A stretch of 64,000 nt of DNA from Cyanoderma ruficeps (taxonomy: Eukaryota; Chordata; Aves; Passeriformes; Timaliidae). This document shows positions 27,418 to 39,106 of this stretch, in pieces; within the stretch, counting starts at the first letter, position 1; every line of letters starts with the position of its first letter. Position numbers and translations under genes: made by a program. The DNA lies in assembly GCA_008694505.1 (NCBI GenBank), contig VZDJ01000219.1, positions 13,701,261-13,765,260 on the forward strand, in the 5' to 3' direction. The notes below the pieces were generated by a model. The model did no database searches, was not told the DNA's origin, and saw only the letters and a program-made list of their open reading frames with translations.

Positions 27418-27500
27418 TACCGGCTCCCCTGAGGGTGAAGCAGTAAACTGAGTTTCACAGCTCCCCCGAGGGTGAGGCAGTAAACTGAGTTTCCCGGGGC
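27418..27500. repeat. 36-bp tandem duplication
   Basis: GAGGGTGAAGCAGTAAACTG then AGTTTC, present twice with few changes. Confidence 0.8.
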
Positions 27501-28657
27501 TCAGAGGTGATTCAGCAGCTCCAACACCGCTGGTCCCACCCTGAGCATCTTCCCTCAGGGGCTGCCACTGCCACTCGTCCCTCCCAAAGCGTGCCAGCTC
27601 CGAAGTGACGGCACAGACCCGCCTATTTATTAATATTCTTAATATTAAAGTTATCGGTGAGTGTTATGAGTGTACCTTAGGGTTTATAGGTGGTATCTCG
27701 GGTGGTTTCTCGCAGCAAAACAACTTTGCTTCTCTGCTAAGGCAACTGAGGGAGGGTCTGAGTGAGGAGATTTTACCGGCTGGCACCCACTGCCCGCAGC
27801 TCCCGACTGCGGGATTTAGGGTCATCCATTTAATGAGCTTTGGATGGGGTGGTGACACAGCTTGGTCACCTCTGGGTGTCGGTCACCACGTCCTCACTGG
27901 ACCTCTGGCCTTGCCAAGCCCCGGGCGCTGGCAGAATGAGATCTAGAAAGAAACATTTCCTCCCCACCCCCTCTGACTTTTCAGCTTCATTGCCCTCTGC
28001 TCCACCGGTTCCTCACGCAGGCAGATCCTCTTTCGCTGCAGAAAGAGACTCTCGACAGAAACAGGGAAATCCCGGTCCCTTCTGCAGGGTTTTTAGGTCT
28101 GCTCTGTGCCATCCAGACTTCGTTCTTTTTAATTAACACGGATTTAAACGAAGCCTGTCCTACTTTTGGAAACACTGTGTGAAGCTTTGCCCAGCGCGGG
28201 ACACAGCTCCAGACAGAATTCCACGGGGCAGGAATACCCCAAACACCCAAACCTTCCTTCCTCCTGCTCGCACCCGGCCTCACAAAAATCCTCATAAAAA
28301 CCCCCCAAATCCTTCTAAACCCAACCCATTTATCCATGTTTCCACACCCGAATTTCTCCCAGGTTTGACTGCCCGGAGTCCCCAGCCCTGCTCAGGGGAC
28401 AGAGCATATGGCACACGGGGCAGGATGCAGGACAGGATCCCGGCACCTCCCCGCGCTTCCGGGCGTGGAAAAGGGACGGAAAACGGGCAGGAACTTCACT
28501 CCGACATCCTGAAAAACCTCCGGGCCCTGCAGGCACTCAGCCTTGCTCCAAGCAATGCCTTTAGTGAGAAGATCAAACCCACTTTAAGGTCAAGAGAATG
28601 GCGCGAATTGTTCACTGAATTTTTTTGGGTATCTCCGTTTTCCTGGAGCACAGCTGG

Positions 28658-28818
28658 GTTATTCTGCAATTTTTTGGTGGGTTATTCTTCAATTTTTTGG
28701 TGGGTTATTCTTCAAATTTTTGGTGGGTTACTCAGCTGCTTTTTTGGTGGGTTATTCTTCAAATTTTTTGTGGGTTATTCCTTTTTTTTGGCGGGTTGTT
28801 CTGCAATTTTTTGGCAGC
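28658..28818. repeat. about 24-bp minisatellite, seven copies
   Basis: Units TTTTTTGGTGGGTTATTCTT plus CAA; some are shortened. Confidence 0.88.
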
Positions 28819-29287
28819 TGAGCAGCACAAGAGGGCAACCCCCCTTTTTCACATCCCACCTTGCACTCATCCCCACCCCAGATATAAAAAAACAAAGGGA
28901 AACAACAACAAAAATTCCTTTAGGTGAAGGGAAAATGTGTCTCGGGTTGTTACCTAAAATAAGGATTTATAGCACAGGACCCCCAAATAATTTGGGATTT
29001 TTAAATGAACAAACAAACTCTCGGGTGAGAATTCGAAATCCAACCACGACCATTTTCCAGATGGAACGGAGAACAGGTGGAGAAGAGATCAAAGCAATGG
29101 AGACGTGAAATGTTAGTAAATATACTAAATTAATCCTTTGATTTCCGGCTAAACCTCACCCTGCCTGACAGGGTTAGAACTCCACAAAAGCGAAAATTTG
29201 CCTGAATATTGGAGTCCCAGAAGGAGTGAACTCCTGGTGGTAAATGCACGGTGTCCACTGCGATATTTTTATCCTTATTCGGGTCAA

Positions 29288-29465
29288 AGTGGGGGTGAAA
29301 TAAGCTGAGAATGGGGATGAAATAAACTGAGAGTGGGGATGAAATAAACTGAGAGTGGGGATGAAATAAACTGAGAATGGGGATGAAATAAACTGAGAGT
29401 GGGGATGAAATAAACTGAGAGTGGGGATGAAAGGAGCTGAGAATGGGGATGAAAGGAGCTGAAGA
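29288..29465. repeat. 22-bp minisatellite, eight copies
   Basis: Units GGGGATGAAATAAACTGAGA plus GT or AT; the last two read AAAGGAGCT. Confidence 0.92.
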
Positions 29466-30597
29466 CGAGCTGTTATTGCCGGACAGGCTGACATCCTCTA
29501 CCCGCAGTAATAAAGTTGCCCTGACAATGATTTTCTTGGTGTGAGGTGGGGTTCATACCTGAGGCATTCAGATACACAACAGACTGAAAAACCAAACCGG
29601 CCGCCTCTAAAGCATCTTTGTTCTCTAAGCCGCCTACTTTGGGTACGTTATACACGTTTGAAAATAGAAAGCATTTAAATGATTATTTAAATTTTCCTCT
29701 CTCTCAGAGGCCAGTGAAGTTGTTTTACGGTGTTTACCTGGTTCCTGTCACCGCTTGAGAAACTCGAGCAAAGAAAAGCAAGGGATCGTCCAGGAGTGAG
29801 TGTTGCTACCCACAATTGTGTTCCCAAGGCGCCTCGCAGAGCAGAATGGCAGCAGAATTGCTGCTGCTGCTGCTTTCAGAAGGATAAGCGGAGAAGGGAT
29901 TTAAATACGATTTTTAGGAACTGTGTTTTATTAGCAAATGGGATCCTTCACTAAAAAGTTTCAATCAATAGGTGTTTAACACTCCGGTTTTTAGAGTTTC
30001 TGTCAAGTAGTGTAAGAGAGATGAGAAATAAACACCAAACGCCTCTGTCCTGGCCTGCGGTCACCTGCCCGCCTTCCTGGCCTATTTATTTCTGGTTTTT
30101 TTCGCAGGCAATACCTTCTGGAGCGATCTAAGGAGGCCATCGAGCCCCGGCTGCCCAGGAGGCAATTCCTACCCCCATTCCAGACCGCGCCTGTCACACA
30201 GGCGTGACCCGGGATCCCCAAACCTGCTCCCGACCCCCCCCCGGCCCGACCCCCGCACGGCACAGGGGACATTCCCCAGCGGGGACAGCGGGGACAGGAC
30301 TCTCCGCTTTGGAGAGCAAAGTCCGGGGGATCTTTGGCCCTTAAAACCCCCGTCCCTAAACGCCGGGGTTAAACATTCACAGCTCCTCTCGGCCCTGGCG
30401 GCAACACCCGCGGGGATACAAATCCCGTGTCAGCCCCGGAGAGTCAAAAAAAAAAACAAAACAAAACTTGGAGACAGCGCTGGAAGTGGCGATTTCCAAG
30501 AAAGCTCGCTCCATTCATTGCCGCGGCGGGCTTGGCAGGCAGCGCCCGGGTCTCCTCACAAAAGCATCGCTCTGGGAACGGGCGATGCAGGGCCACA

Positions 30598-30712
30598 AAA
30601 AATAAATTAAAAATAACAATAATAAAAAAAGGCAAGGAAAAAAAAAAGGGGAGGGGGGGAAGGAAGAAGAAGAAAAAAAAGGCAAGAAAGAAAGAAAAAA
30701 AAAGGGAGTTTT
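30598..30712. repeat. A/G-rich purine tract beside STK10 exon 1
   Basis: About 115 bases of nearly pure A and G, with mixed (A)n, (AAG)n and (AAAG)n runs, begin about 145 bp into intron 1. In the STK10 transcript this is a long pyrimidine tract. Polypurine-polypyrimidine mirror-like tracts can form triplex DNA. No coding function is seen. Confidence 0.75.
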
Positions 30713-30779
30713 TCTCCTCCCGGAGCGCTGCGCTCCCGAGCCCGGCTCGGCCGCCGTGCCCGTGCGGCTCCTCCCGCTA

Positions 30780-31190
<411 letters not shown>

Positions 31191-31224
31191 TCATTGGCCG
31201 CCCGCATCCTCCGCCCGCCCGGCC

Positions 31225-31700
31225 GGCACCGCCCCGCACGGCTCGGCTCGGTCCGGAGATGGCACAGCACAGACAGGGCACGGCACCGCCCTCACGGCTC
31301 GGCTCGGTCCGGGTATGGCACAGACAGACACACAGACAGGGCACGGCCCCGCCCCGCACGGCACGGCTCGGTCCGGGTATGGCACAGCACAGACAGGGCA
31401 CGGTCCAGACCCGGCACCGCCCTCACGGCTCGGCTCGGTCCGGAGATGGCACAGACAGGGCGCGGTCCGGGCACGGCCCGCCCAGACCGTCACAGCTCAT
31501 CCCGGGCACGGTTCAGTCTGGGCACGGCTCTGCCCTGGCACAGCACGGTTCGGTCTGGGTACGGCCTGGCACTGCCCGGCCGGGTCAAGGTCCGCCCTGA
31601 CCGGCACGGCTCCACCCGGGTGCGCTCTGCCCCGTTGTCTTGGCACGGTTCCGCCTGGGTACGGCCCGGCACTGCCCGGCTTGGCACGGCTCAGCCTGGG
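31225..31700. repeat. CpG-rich degenerate minisatellite upstream of STK10
   Basis: Repeats of CACGGCTCGGCTCGGTCCGG and ATGGCACAGCACAGACAGGG in 40-60-bp composite units, decaying to the right into GGCACGG variants. Directly upstream of the STK10 promoter. Confidence 0.85.
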
Positions 31701-32129
31701 CTACGGCCCGGCTCAGGGTTCAGGGGGGCACAGCCCGGCCCCGTTCCGCCCGTCCCTGTGCACCGGGCCATCCCCAGCCCGGCCGGGGGTGCCAGTCCCG
31801 AACCAAAGAAAGCAAATCCCGGCCCAGCCGTGCGGGGAAGGAGCGATTCCCCCGGCCCGGCCCGGCCCGGCCGCAGCATCCCCGGGGCTGTGTCCGATCC
31901 CTAAAATCCCAATCCCGCCGTGCCCCGGCACAGGGCCGCGTTCCCCGCTGGCCCCGATCCATCTCCCGGGAGAACAGACGGACACGGCCGAGTTCAAACT
32001 CCCCGGGGCGGGAATCGCGGGGATTCCGCAGCGCCACGAGGGTTTTTTGGAGAAGGTGTGACCCGGCCGGGGTCCGGTGCGAGATTCGCGTCCTCCCCGC
32101 CGCGGGACCCGCTGGAGAACGATCCCGTA

Positions 32130-32430
32130 TGGAATGGGGACTTCTGGGGGAATGGGGACATCTGGTGGAGTGGGGACATCTGGGGGAATGGGACATCTGG
32201 GGGAATGGGACATCCAAGGGAATGGGGACATCTATGGGAATGGGGACATCTGGGGGAATGGGACATCTATGGGAATGGGGACATTTGGGGGAATGGGANC
32301 AAGGGAATGGGGACATCTGGGGGAATGGGACATCTGGGGGAATGGGACATCTATGGGAATGGGGACATTGTGGGAATGGGGACATCTATGGGAATGGGGA
32401 CATCTGGGGGAGTGGGGCCATCTAGGGGAC
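32130..32430. repeat. 21-bp G-rich minisatellite with an N
   Basis: Units GGGGACATCTGGGGGAATGG, about 14 copies, interrupted by N at 32299. Four G-runs with loops of 2-6 bases occur repeatedly on the plus strand, fitting the G-quadruplex rule. Confidence 0.92.
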
Positions 32431-32649
32431 CCCCCCGGCGGTGCAGCCCGCAGGGACCGGCCAGACCCGCGCCGCGAGGGTTTTACCCCAAATCCACCTC
32501 CCACCGCTCAGCCCGGGGCACAGAACGGGCTGGGGGGGCTTTGCCCGCTCCACCCTGAAGGAGAATTCCAGCAAAACTCAGCACGGGCTCCCTCTGCCAT
32601 CTGATCTTAGCGATGTCTTACGAATTCCCTGACACGTGATTCCCTAAAA

Positions 32650-32738
32650 CACTGGGCTGGTTGTCATCTTTCCCTGTCCCTTGGGCTGGTTGTCATCTTT
32701 CCCTGTCCCTTGGGCTGATTGTCATCTTTCCCCGTCCT
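32650..32738. repeat. 33-bp repeat, three copies
   Basis: GGGCTGGTTGTCATCTTTCC then CTGTCCCTT, last copy diverged. Confidence 0.88.
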
Positions 32739-33212
32739 TGCTGTTAAAATAAATGCTGGCAGAGTGTTTCCAGCTCCTGGATGTTGACTGAAAGAATCAC
32801 CTGAGCAGTAAATGCTCCTAAAACCATTTTTATTGGTGTTAATGCTCAAAATGTTCTGTGTGGTGTTTTGGGAAGGGACACTCAGGACTCTGCCTCATCT
32901 GGGATTTAAAACCAGGGACCAGTGACATGACAAATATTGCACTTCAGGTGTTCCAACAACAGCAGAGCCCTGTAATATTAATTAGCCGGCAGCTTGGTTA
33001 ATTCAGGGGCTGGCAGTCCCCCAGAAAGTCCCAGGCACGGGTCCGTGTCCTCCCTGCTGCTCTGGGAGGTGACAATGGCCTGGCCTGGACACTCCTGAGG
33101 GGTGTGAGGCTCAGGCAGAGCCCCCAGGATCCATTTCACTCTGCTTGGAGCTCCTGCTCCCCTGTCTGTGAGGCAGATGGAGCTCCAAGAGCCTCCAGCC
33201 CTGACGGAATTT

Positions 33213-33283
33213 ATGTCATTCCTGTCCCCCATGTCATTCCTGTCCCCCGTGTCATTCCTGTCCCCCGTGTCATTCCTGCCTCC
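33213..33283. repeat. 18-bp repeat, four copies
   Basis: GTCATTCCTGTCCCCCGT units. Confidence 0.88.
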
Positions 33284-34389
33284 AGGCCAGCCTGTCCAAA
33301 CACCAGAACCAGCTCCTGGCACAAGGAACACAAAATCCAGGTAGGAAAAACCCTGGAAAAATCCTTCCAGCTGTGCCAGATGTCAGGGGCACGGGGCAAG
33401 TGGGAATTTCTGGAGCCAGTTCCCGAGTAATCCTTTCCCAAACCCAGCCATGGTCCACGTTGGGCAGCATTTTTTGGGTTTCTTGCCTGGAGTCCTCCAC
33501 AGGAGGCTTTTTGCAGCCCCTTACCCCGTGCTATGGCTCTGGAGTATATTTGAGGATATTTTCAGGATGTTTTTGGGAGCCCCCCATGGAGCTCCAGCTC
33601 TTCCCACAGGTTTTCCCCACTGGCAGAGATTTGAGGGCGGCAGAATCAGCCCAAAATGCAGATTTTTTTATTTTAGCAGGGGCAGTTTGTCCTCTGTGTT
33701 TGCACTTGGGGGGGGGTTTGGCTGAAATTCTGGAGCTGGTTGTGCACTGCACTGGAGGAGATTAAAGAGGAGTGAAAATAATTGTTAAAAGTGACAGCTT
33801 CAAAAGAAAAATGTGAGGTTTTCCTACTGTTTCTGCTTTGTGGAAAAGTGGTTTTTTTTTTCTTCCTGCAGTGGAGGGGTGGGAAAGAAGATGGGAGAAA
33901 AAGACAGGAGAAGACAGCAACGAGCACCTTCACGTTTTCTCTGGGCAGAAATCACACGTGGCTCTCTCATAAATCATCTTATTAATATTGTCCATGAATT
34001 CTGAGCAGCATCTCGTGTCTGTTCCGGGCTGTTAATTGCCTGTGCAGCCTGACTGGGAGCAGAGAGCGTTTCAAATGAAATAAATCCTGCTAATTATTGC
34101 TCTCAGCTTCGTGCAGGCCGTGCCTGAGAGCTCCCCGCTCTCCTCAGGGGAAGTTTTATTGCTTTCTCTGGGATGGGACTGGGCAGAACGAGGATCAGAT
34201 CCTGCTGCTCCTCCACCCACTGGGCTGGAGTGCCGTGGGGAGGGAGAGGGGTGGGAAAGCCAGGATTAACCCTAAAGCTCAGCTTTGGTGTTGGGCGTGA
34301 TCTGCAGCTCTGGGTCAGCTTTGGGGGTGTCCCCTGTGGGATTTGGGGAGGAAGGGGAGAACCCAACCCTGGACATGGGAGGGATGGGA

Positions 34390-34838
34390 AAGGAACTCCC
34401 AAAGGAGGACCTGGAGCTGCTGGAGAGAGCCCAGAGGAGGCTCCAGGATGGAGCAGCTCTGCTGGGAGAGCTGGGATTGTCCACCTGGAGAGGAGAAGAT
34501 TTGGGGTGACACAATTGTGGCCTTGCAGGGCCTGAGGGAGCTGCAGGAAAGATGGAGAGAGGATTTCCAAGAGCCTGGAGTGCCAGGATGCTGGGAAAGG
34601 CTTCCCACTGACAGACAGTAGATTTAGATCGGACATTGGGAAGAAATCCTGCCCTGGGAGGGTGGGGATGCCCTCAGGGTGCCCAGAGCAGCTGTGGCTG
34701 CCCCTGGATCCCTGGCAGTGCCCAAGGCCAGGCTGGACACTGGGGCTTGGAGCCACCTGGGACAGTGGAAGGTGCCCATGACAGGAGGTGGATTGAGATG
34801 AGTTTTAAGGTCCCTTCCAGCCCAAACCATTCTGTGTC
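34390..34838 (+). mobile_element. CR1 LINE 3' fragment
   Basis: About 450 bp of CR1: GAGCCCAGAGGAGGCTCCAG, GGTGACACAATTGTGGCCTT, CTGGGAGGGTGG, and the tail AAACCATTCTGTG, matching the ATTCTGTG-type CR1 end. The longest CR1 copy in the window together with the 60.4 kb one. It ends about 60 bp before the CAG array and gap. Confidence 0.92.
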
Positions 34839-34898
34839 TCTCTGGCAGCAGCTTTGGAGCCTGGCTGGTTTTGGTTTCTCTCCCAGCCCATCCCGAGC

Positions 34899-34899
<1 letters not shown>

Positions 34900-34951
<52 letters not shown>
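34900..34951 (+). repeat. (CAG)n trinucleotide array cut by the gap
   Basis: Seventeen uninterrupted CAG units run straight into the N gap, so true length is unknown. Lies outside any coding exon. Confidence 0.95.
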
Positions 34952-35360
34952 NNNNNNNNNNNNNNNNNNNNNNNNNNNNNNNNNNNNNNNNNNNNNNNNN
35001 NNNNNNNNNNNNNNNNNNNNNNNNNNNNNNNNNNNNNNNNNNNNNNNNNNNNNNNNNNNNNNNNNNNNNNNNNNNNNNNNNNNNNNNNNNNNNNNNNNNN
35101 NNNNNNNNNNNNNNNNNNNNNNNNNNNNNNNNNNNNNNNNNNNNNNNNNNNNNNNNNNNNNNNNNNNNNNNNNNNNNNNNNNNNNNNNNNNNNNNNNNNN
35201 NNNNNNNNNNNNNNNNNNNNNNNNNNNNNNNNNNNNNNNNNNNNNNNNNNNNNNNNNNNNNNNNNNNNNNNNNNNNNNNNNNNNNNNNNNNNNNNNNNNN
35301 NNNNNNNNNNNNNNNNNNNNNNNNNNNNNNNNNNNNNNNNNNNNNNNNNNNNNNNNNNNN
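34952..35360. other. assembly gap (409 N)
   Basis: Unsequenced. Bounded by CAG repeats on the left and C/A homopolymer-rich sequence (35,361-35,490) on the right. Confidence 0.99.
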
Positions 35361-35489
35361 CCCCAAACAAACAAAAAAAAAAACCACCCCAAAAAACCCA
35401 AAAAAAGTCCCCCAAAAACACCACCACCACCAAAAAAACCACCCCAAACCAAACCAAAAAAACCCCCCAAAAAACCAAAACAAAAAAAA

Positions 35490-35853
35490 AGAGGAAGGGG
35501 GGATCCTGGACAATCTACAGAGCTACATCTTAAAACTTATTACCTTCGTAATTACTTCTGTATCTTAACTTTAAAACCTTAAAACTCTCCACCACCCAGC
35601 TCAGTATGCTTCTGCCTAAACTACAAACCCAGATTCTTGCTTGTGGTCTCTAAACCCAAAATCCTTTTCAGGCGTCTCGGGTGGAGCTCTGTATTCCCTG
35701 CTGCTGGAACCCTGGAGGTTGAGAATTCCAGACTTTCTGTGCCCACAGGACTGACCCCCCAGCAAACACTGCACTGACCTGAGGGCCTTGGAAAAGGCTC
35801 CCAAAATTGAGTGACAGCCCTGGGATTGTGGGTGTGGGGTTTGAACAGAAGTG
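35490..35853 (+). mobile_element. ERV interior remnant 5' of the LTR
   Basis: Non-coding-looking sequence between the assembly gap and the LTR, ending in a purine-rich stretch (GGGGTTTGAACAGAAG) that could be the polypurine primer. No intact retroviral frame is visible. The rest of any element would be in or left of the gap. This is inferred from position next to the LTR. Confidence 0.35.
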
Positions 35854-36259
35854 TGTGATATCACAGGGTGGAAAACTCAGAGTTTAAGGGTTTAGTATCC
35901 AGTAATACCTATGGGGCAATACGGAGGATTTAAGGTGTTGTCTAAATCCTTCTTCACCACCTTCTTCTTCTCGGTTTCAGGTGTTTTTTTTTTTCTAACT
36001 GGGTGAAAAAGGTGCACATTGCAGGCCTTGGGTGGTCAATTATTGGGTCAAAAATATAAATAAATAGGTGACACCTCGTTATTGGGTGATTAGTGCTTAA
36101 ATAACCTTAGAAAGAGTTAGAGGTGCTCCATTTAAACTTTGTTTTCTGCCTTGTTAGTCTGAGCTCACAACTGGTGAGTCTGTGCTGGAGATAAGAATTA
36201 ATAAACACCGAGCCCAAACACAAACCTGTGACTCCTGTGCTTTAATCCAGGCTCTCACA
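35854..36259 (+). mobile_element. 3' LTR of an endogenous retrovirus
   Basis: A 406-bp block starting TGTGA and ending TCACA, a perfect 5-bp terminal inverted repeat. It has a TATA-like ATATAAATAAATA near 36,052 and AATAAACA near 36,197. It is preceded by a purine-rich stretch and by sequence that looks like the 3' end of an ERV interior. The family is not certain; the look is that of an avian ERVL/ERVK-type LTR. Confidence 0.6.
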
Positions 36260-36654
36260 GAAGGAAAGAAGATAAAAAACCAACACTCTGCTGTGTTTGG
36301 TCCTGCATGCTCGAGGTTCTGAGAATTTTCCGTGCCCTGGTTTCCCACACCAGCCCAGCAAACAGGAAACGCCGTGGGCTTCGTTAACGAACCCACCTAA
36401 TTAAGGCCACGTGGAGAGAGGGCAAGAGAGGAAGTTTTTATTTTCAATATTGGCTGTTCACCCCATGGATTTATCCCTCCTCTCACACAGCCCAGGACAC
36501 CCCGGAGCCCCCTCCAAACTCTGGAGTCTCCCCGAGGAAACAGGGATGGCTGCAAAACGAGGGAATAATTAAATTAGAAAATTCCAGCCCCTCCAAAAAA
36601 GCCTCCCCTGGCCTTCCATGGAAGGTCCAACCCCAAAACTGCTCCAAATCTGGG

Positions 36655-36775
36655 CTTGGAGGAAGCTGGGAGAGTAGCAAATGTCCCTTCCCATGGAAAA
36701 AGTTTGGAGCAAGATGCTCTTGAAGGTCCCCTCCAACCCAAAGCATCCCGTGATTTTATGGAATGGCTGCAGACG
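36655..36775 (+). mobile_element. CR1 LINE 3' tail, degraded
   Basis: A short diverged tail: GATGCTCTTGAAGGTCCCCT, CCAACCCAAAGCATCCCGTG, ATTTTATGG. Matches the CR1 3' end pattern only over about 120 bp. Confidence 0.65.
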
Positions 36776-37986
36776 AGGCTTTGCCCCTTGCATTTCATGA
36801 ATATCTATTAAAAAAGGGGAAATATGGATAAATTAAAGACACTACATGTACACACTCCCATTTAAAAGGAATAAAAATTATGTATTTTTAGGTCTGCGAA
36901 GGGAGAATTGCCAGGAGAATCACACCCTTGTTTGTGACTCACACCCCAAACCCGACAGCGAAATTACCCCGATTTCTCGGATTTTATTTTTCTAAAAAAT
37001 TGGAACTATCTAGCTGTGGCCTACCAAGAATTATTCCCACTCCTCTGACACCTCTGGTAGTTAATCAAGACGATAAAAGCGCTGACCTGAATGAAGACAA
37101 AGTGTCGGGGAATGTAATTACAGGACAATTACCCAGAGTCATTATTTTTGTTCAGCAAGGAGCCGATCCCCAGGGCCAGGCGCATCTCCAGGCCCCGAAT
37201 TCTCCACGGATTTCACACCTTGTCTGCAAGATAAAAACATTGTCACACCCCCCCAAACTCACATTAAAACGTGTCCCTCAGGGGTCTGGGAGCTGATGGA
37301 GAAACTGGAGAATTCCAGCTCCCAGCCAAAAGCCTCGCTGAGGAAATTTAAGGAGGAAAAAAGAACACTGAGTGGATTTCTTAAGGCGAGGCATGGCCAG
37401 GATTTAAAAATTATTTTAAAATTATTTTAAATTATTTTTAAATTATTTTAATTTTTTTTTTTAATTTAAATGCAGGGGGGGAAAAAAGTTCAATTTTTTT
37501 GCTTTGTTTTGTTATAAATAATTTTTTAAGGAAATTTGCACAGCGTTTCCCCTGGGAATTCAGAGCGGTTTGCTCTCAGCGGTGAAAGACCTTCCCTCGG
37601 GTAAGAAACAATTTATCAGGAATTATATAATTATATATAAATTTATCTGGAAACAACCTGTGAGGTGTTAATAAAAAAAACCCCATAAGGCAGTTTGGAA
37701 GTTACCTGGTGTTCAAAGCAGGATAAAATTGGAATTCTGGAATTCTTCCCTGACCAGGGAAAGGGGGGGAAAAAATATTCTAAAAAGCTTGTTTGGCACC
37801 AATATTTGATTCTGGAAGTGTTCCTAATGGTCAGAGGGGAAAGGAACAGCCCCAGCCCTGGGATTTCCCCACCCTGGAGATTCCCTGGGACAATCCCAAA
37901 GGCAGCAGCAGATCCCAGGGAAGGGGACGGGGATCCCGGAGCACAGAGCGAGGCCCAGCCGGAGCTTTTCCGTAAAAATGAAGGTT

Positions 37987-37992
37987 TTTATT
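37987..37992 (-). terminator. UBTD2: AATAAA poly(A) signal, likely UBTD2
   Basis: The minus strand reads CTTGAATAAAAACC here, with A-rich sequence just downstream. It is the leftmost canonical signal I found in the right orientation between the UBTD2 stop and the repeats to the left. Use by UBTD2 is inferred from position only. Confidence 0.4.
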
Positions 37993-38084
37993 CAAGAAGT
38001 ACAAATTCGATGGTACCAGCCATCTTTGAAAGCCATTCCCGTGAGGCAGAGAGGACACGGAGCCGAGGCCCGGAGCACACGGGA

Positions 38085-38305
38085 GCAGAGGGCCACCGAG
38101 GGCCACCAAGGGCCACCGAGGGCCACCAAGGACCACCAAGGACCACCAGGTGTCATCAAGGGCCACCAAGGGCCACTGAGTGCCACCAAGGGTCACCAAG
38201 TGCCACCAAGTGTCACTGAGTGTCACCAAGTGCCACCAAGTGCCAGCAAGGGCCACCAAGGGCCACTGAGTGCCACCAAGGGCCACCAAGTGTCACCGCC
38301 GCAGT
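38085..38305. repeat. 10-bp minisatellite, about 20 copies
   Basis: Units GGCCACCAAG with variants (GTGCCACCAAG, GGCCACTGAG). Lies just before the presumed UBTD2 poly(A) signal, so it would be near the 3' end of the mRNA. Confidence 0.9.
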
Positions 38306-39041
38306 CCTGGCCGGCATTGCTCAAATCCACCTCGTTTGAAACATTCCCTGGACTTGAGAGGCACGATTAAAGGGTTTTGTTTGTTTTTTTAAGCCAAGAC
38401 CAGTCTGTTGTTTGAGTGAAGCCACCGGCTCCGATCTTCCTTTGTTTTCCATCGCCTTCAATCGTCTCCGGCCTTTGGGTGGGGTCGGATCTCCGAGCGG
38501 AAAAGAAAGGGGAAAAAAAAAACCAAAACGGGATCTGGGAATGAGCAGGTGCAGGATTTTCTGGAGCTGGAGATGAAGGAGAGGTTTTAAGGCAGGAGTC
38601 AGGGTTTGGAGTTGTCCCTTTGCCCCACGGCTCTGGCTGAGTGGTCTCCGTGTGGAAAACGCACAAATCCAGAATTCCTCAGGAGCGACCCCCGGGCGCG
38701 GCCCCGCTCCGAGGGTCGGGATAAATTTTCCACGGAAAAATCCAGCAGACACGTTGGTTTAAAGTCTCAAAGTCCACTTTGAAGAAGCCTTTTGGTTGAA
38801 ATATCTCATGTCCCAGCTGCCTGCCCGGCGTAGGCTCAGTGAAGTGTCTCCCCTCGGGAAGGGGAGCTCCAACTCCATCCCTACGGAGGATCCACACGGA
38901 TGGAATTCGGGAGAGGAGAGGCAGGACACAGAAATCCCAAACAATTCCTTGGGAAAGGAAAACCTTGGAGCAGATTCGTGGATCCAAACCAGCGCAAGTG
39001 CAGAGGGAAGAGCAGGACGTTCATCATTCGGGGAGGAAACT

Positions 39042-39106
39042 CCAAGGTGGGAGATCCGACTCCAAGGTGGGAAATCCGACTCCAAGGTGGGAAATCCGAC
39101 TCCGAG
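39042..39106. repeat. 20-bp repeat, three to four copies
   Basis: CTCCAAGGTGGGAAATCCGA units. Confidence 0.88.

Larger units (their letters stand above)
31270..37980. other. intergenic region between STK10 and UBTD2
   Basis: Both neighbours are transcribed leftward, so this is the STK10 upstream region and the UBTD2 downstream region. It holds four minisatellites (31.2-33.3 kb), a CR1 3' end, a CAG array, an assembly gap, an ERV 3' end with LTR and a second CR1 tail. From 36.8 to 37.7 kb it is AT-rich without identifiable features. No EFCAB9 exon is seen. Confidence 0.7.

Noticed and set aside
29473..29655. Minus-strand 60-codon frame (MYNVPKVGGLENKDALEAAG) that looks more protein-like than its neighbours.
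   Set aside because: No family recognised and no flanking splice or retroviral context; kept only as a possible decayed element.
29520..29660. A minus-strand AG...GT pair around GCCTCAG and GTATGA that could be a tiny exon.
   Set aside because: The match is short and in no frame with STK10, whose exons 1 and 2 join correctly without it.
32824..32832. Another minus-strand AATAAA considered as the end of UBTD2.
   Set aside because: It would place the UTR across the ERV, the gap and the CR1; the signal at 37,987 is nearer and simpler.
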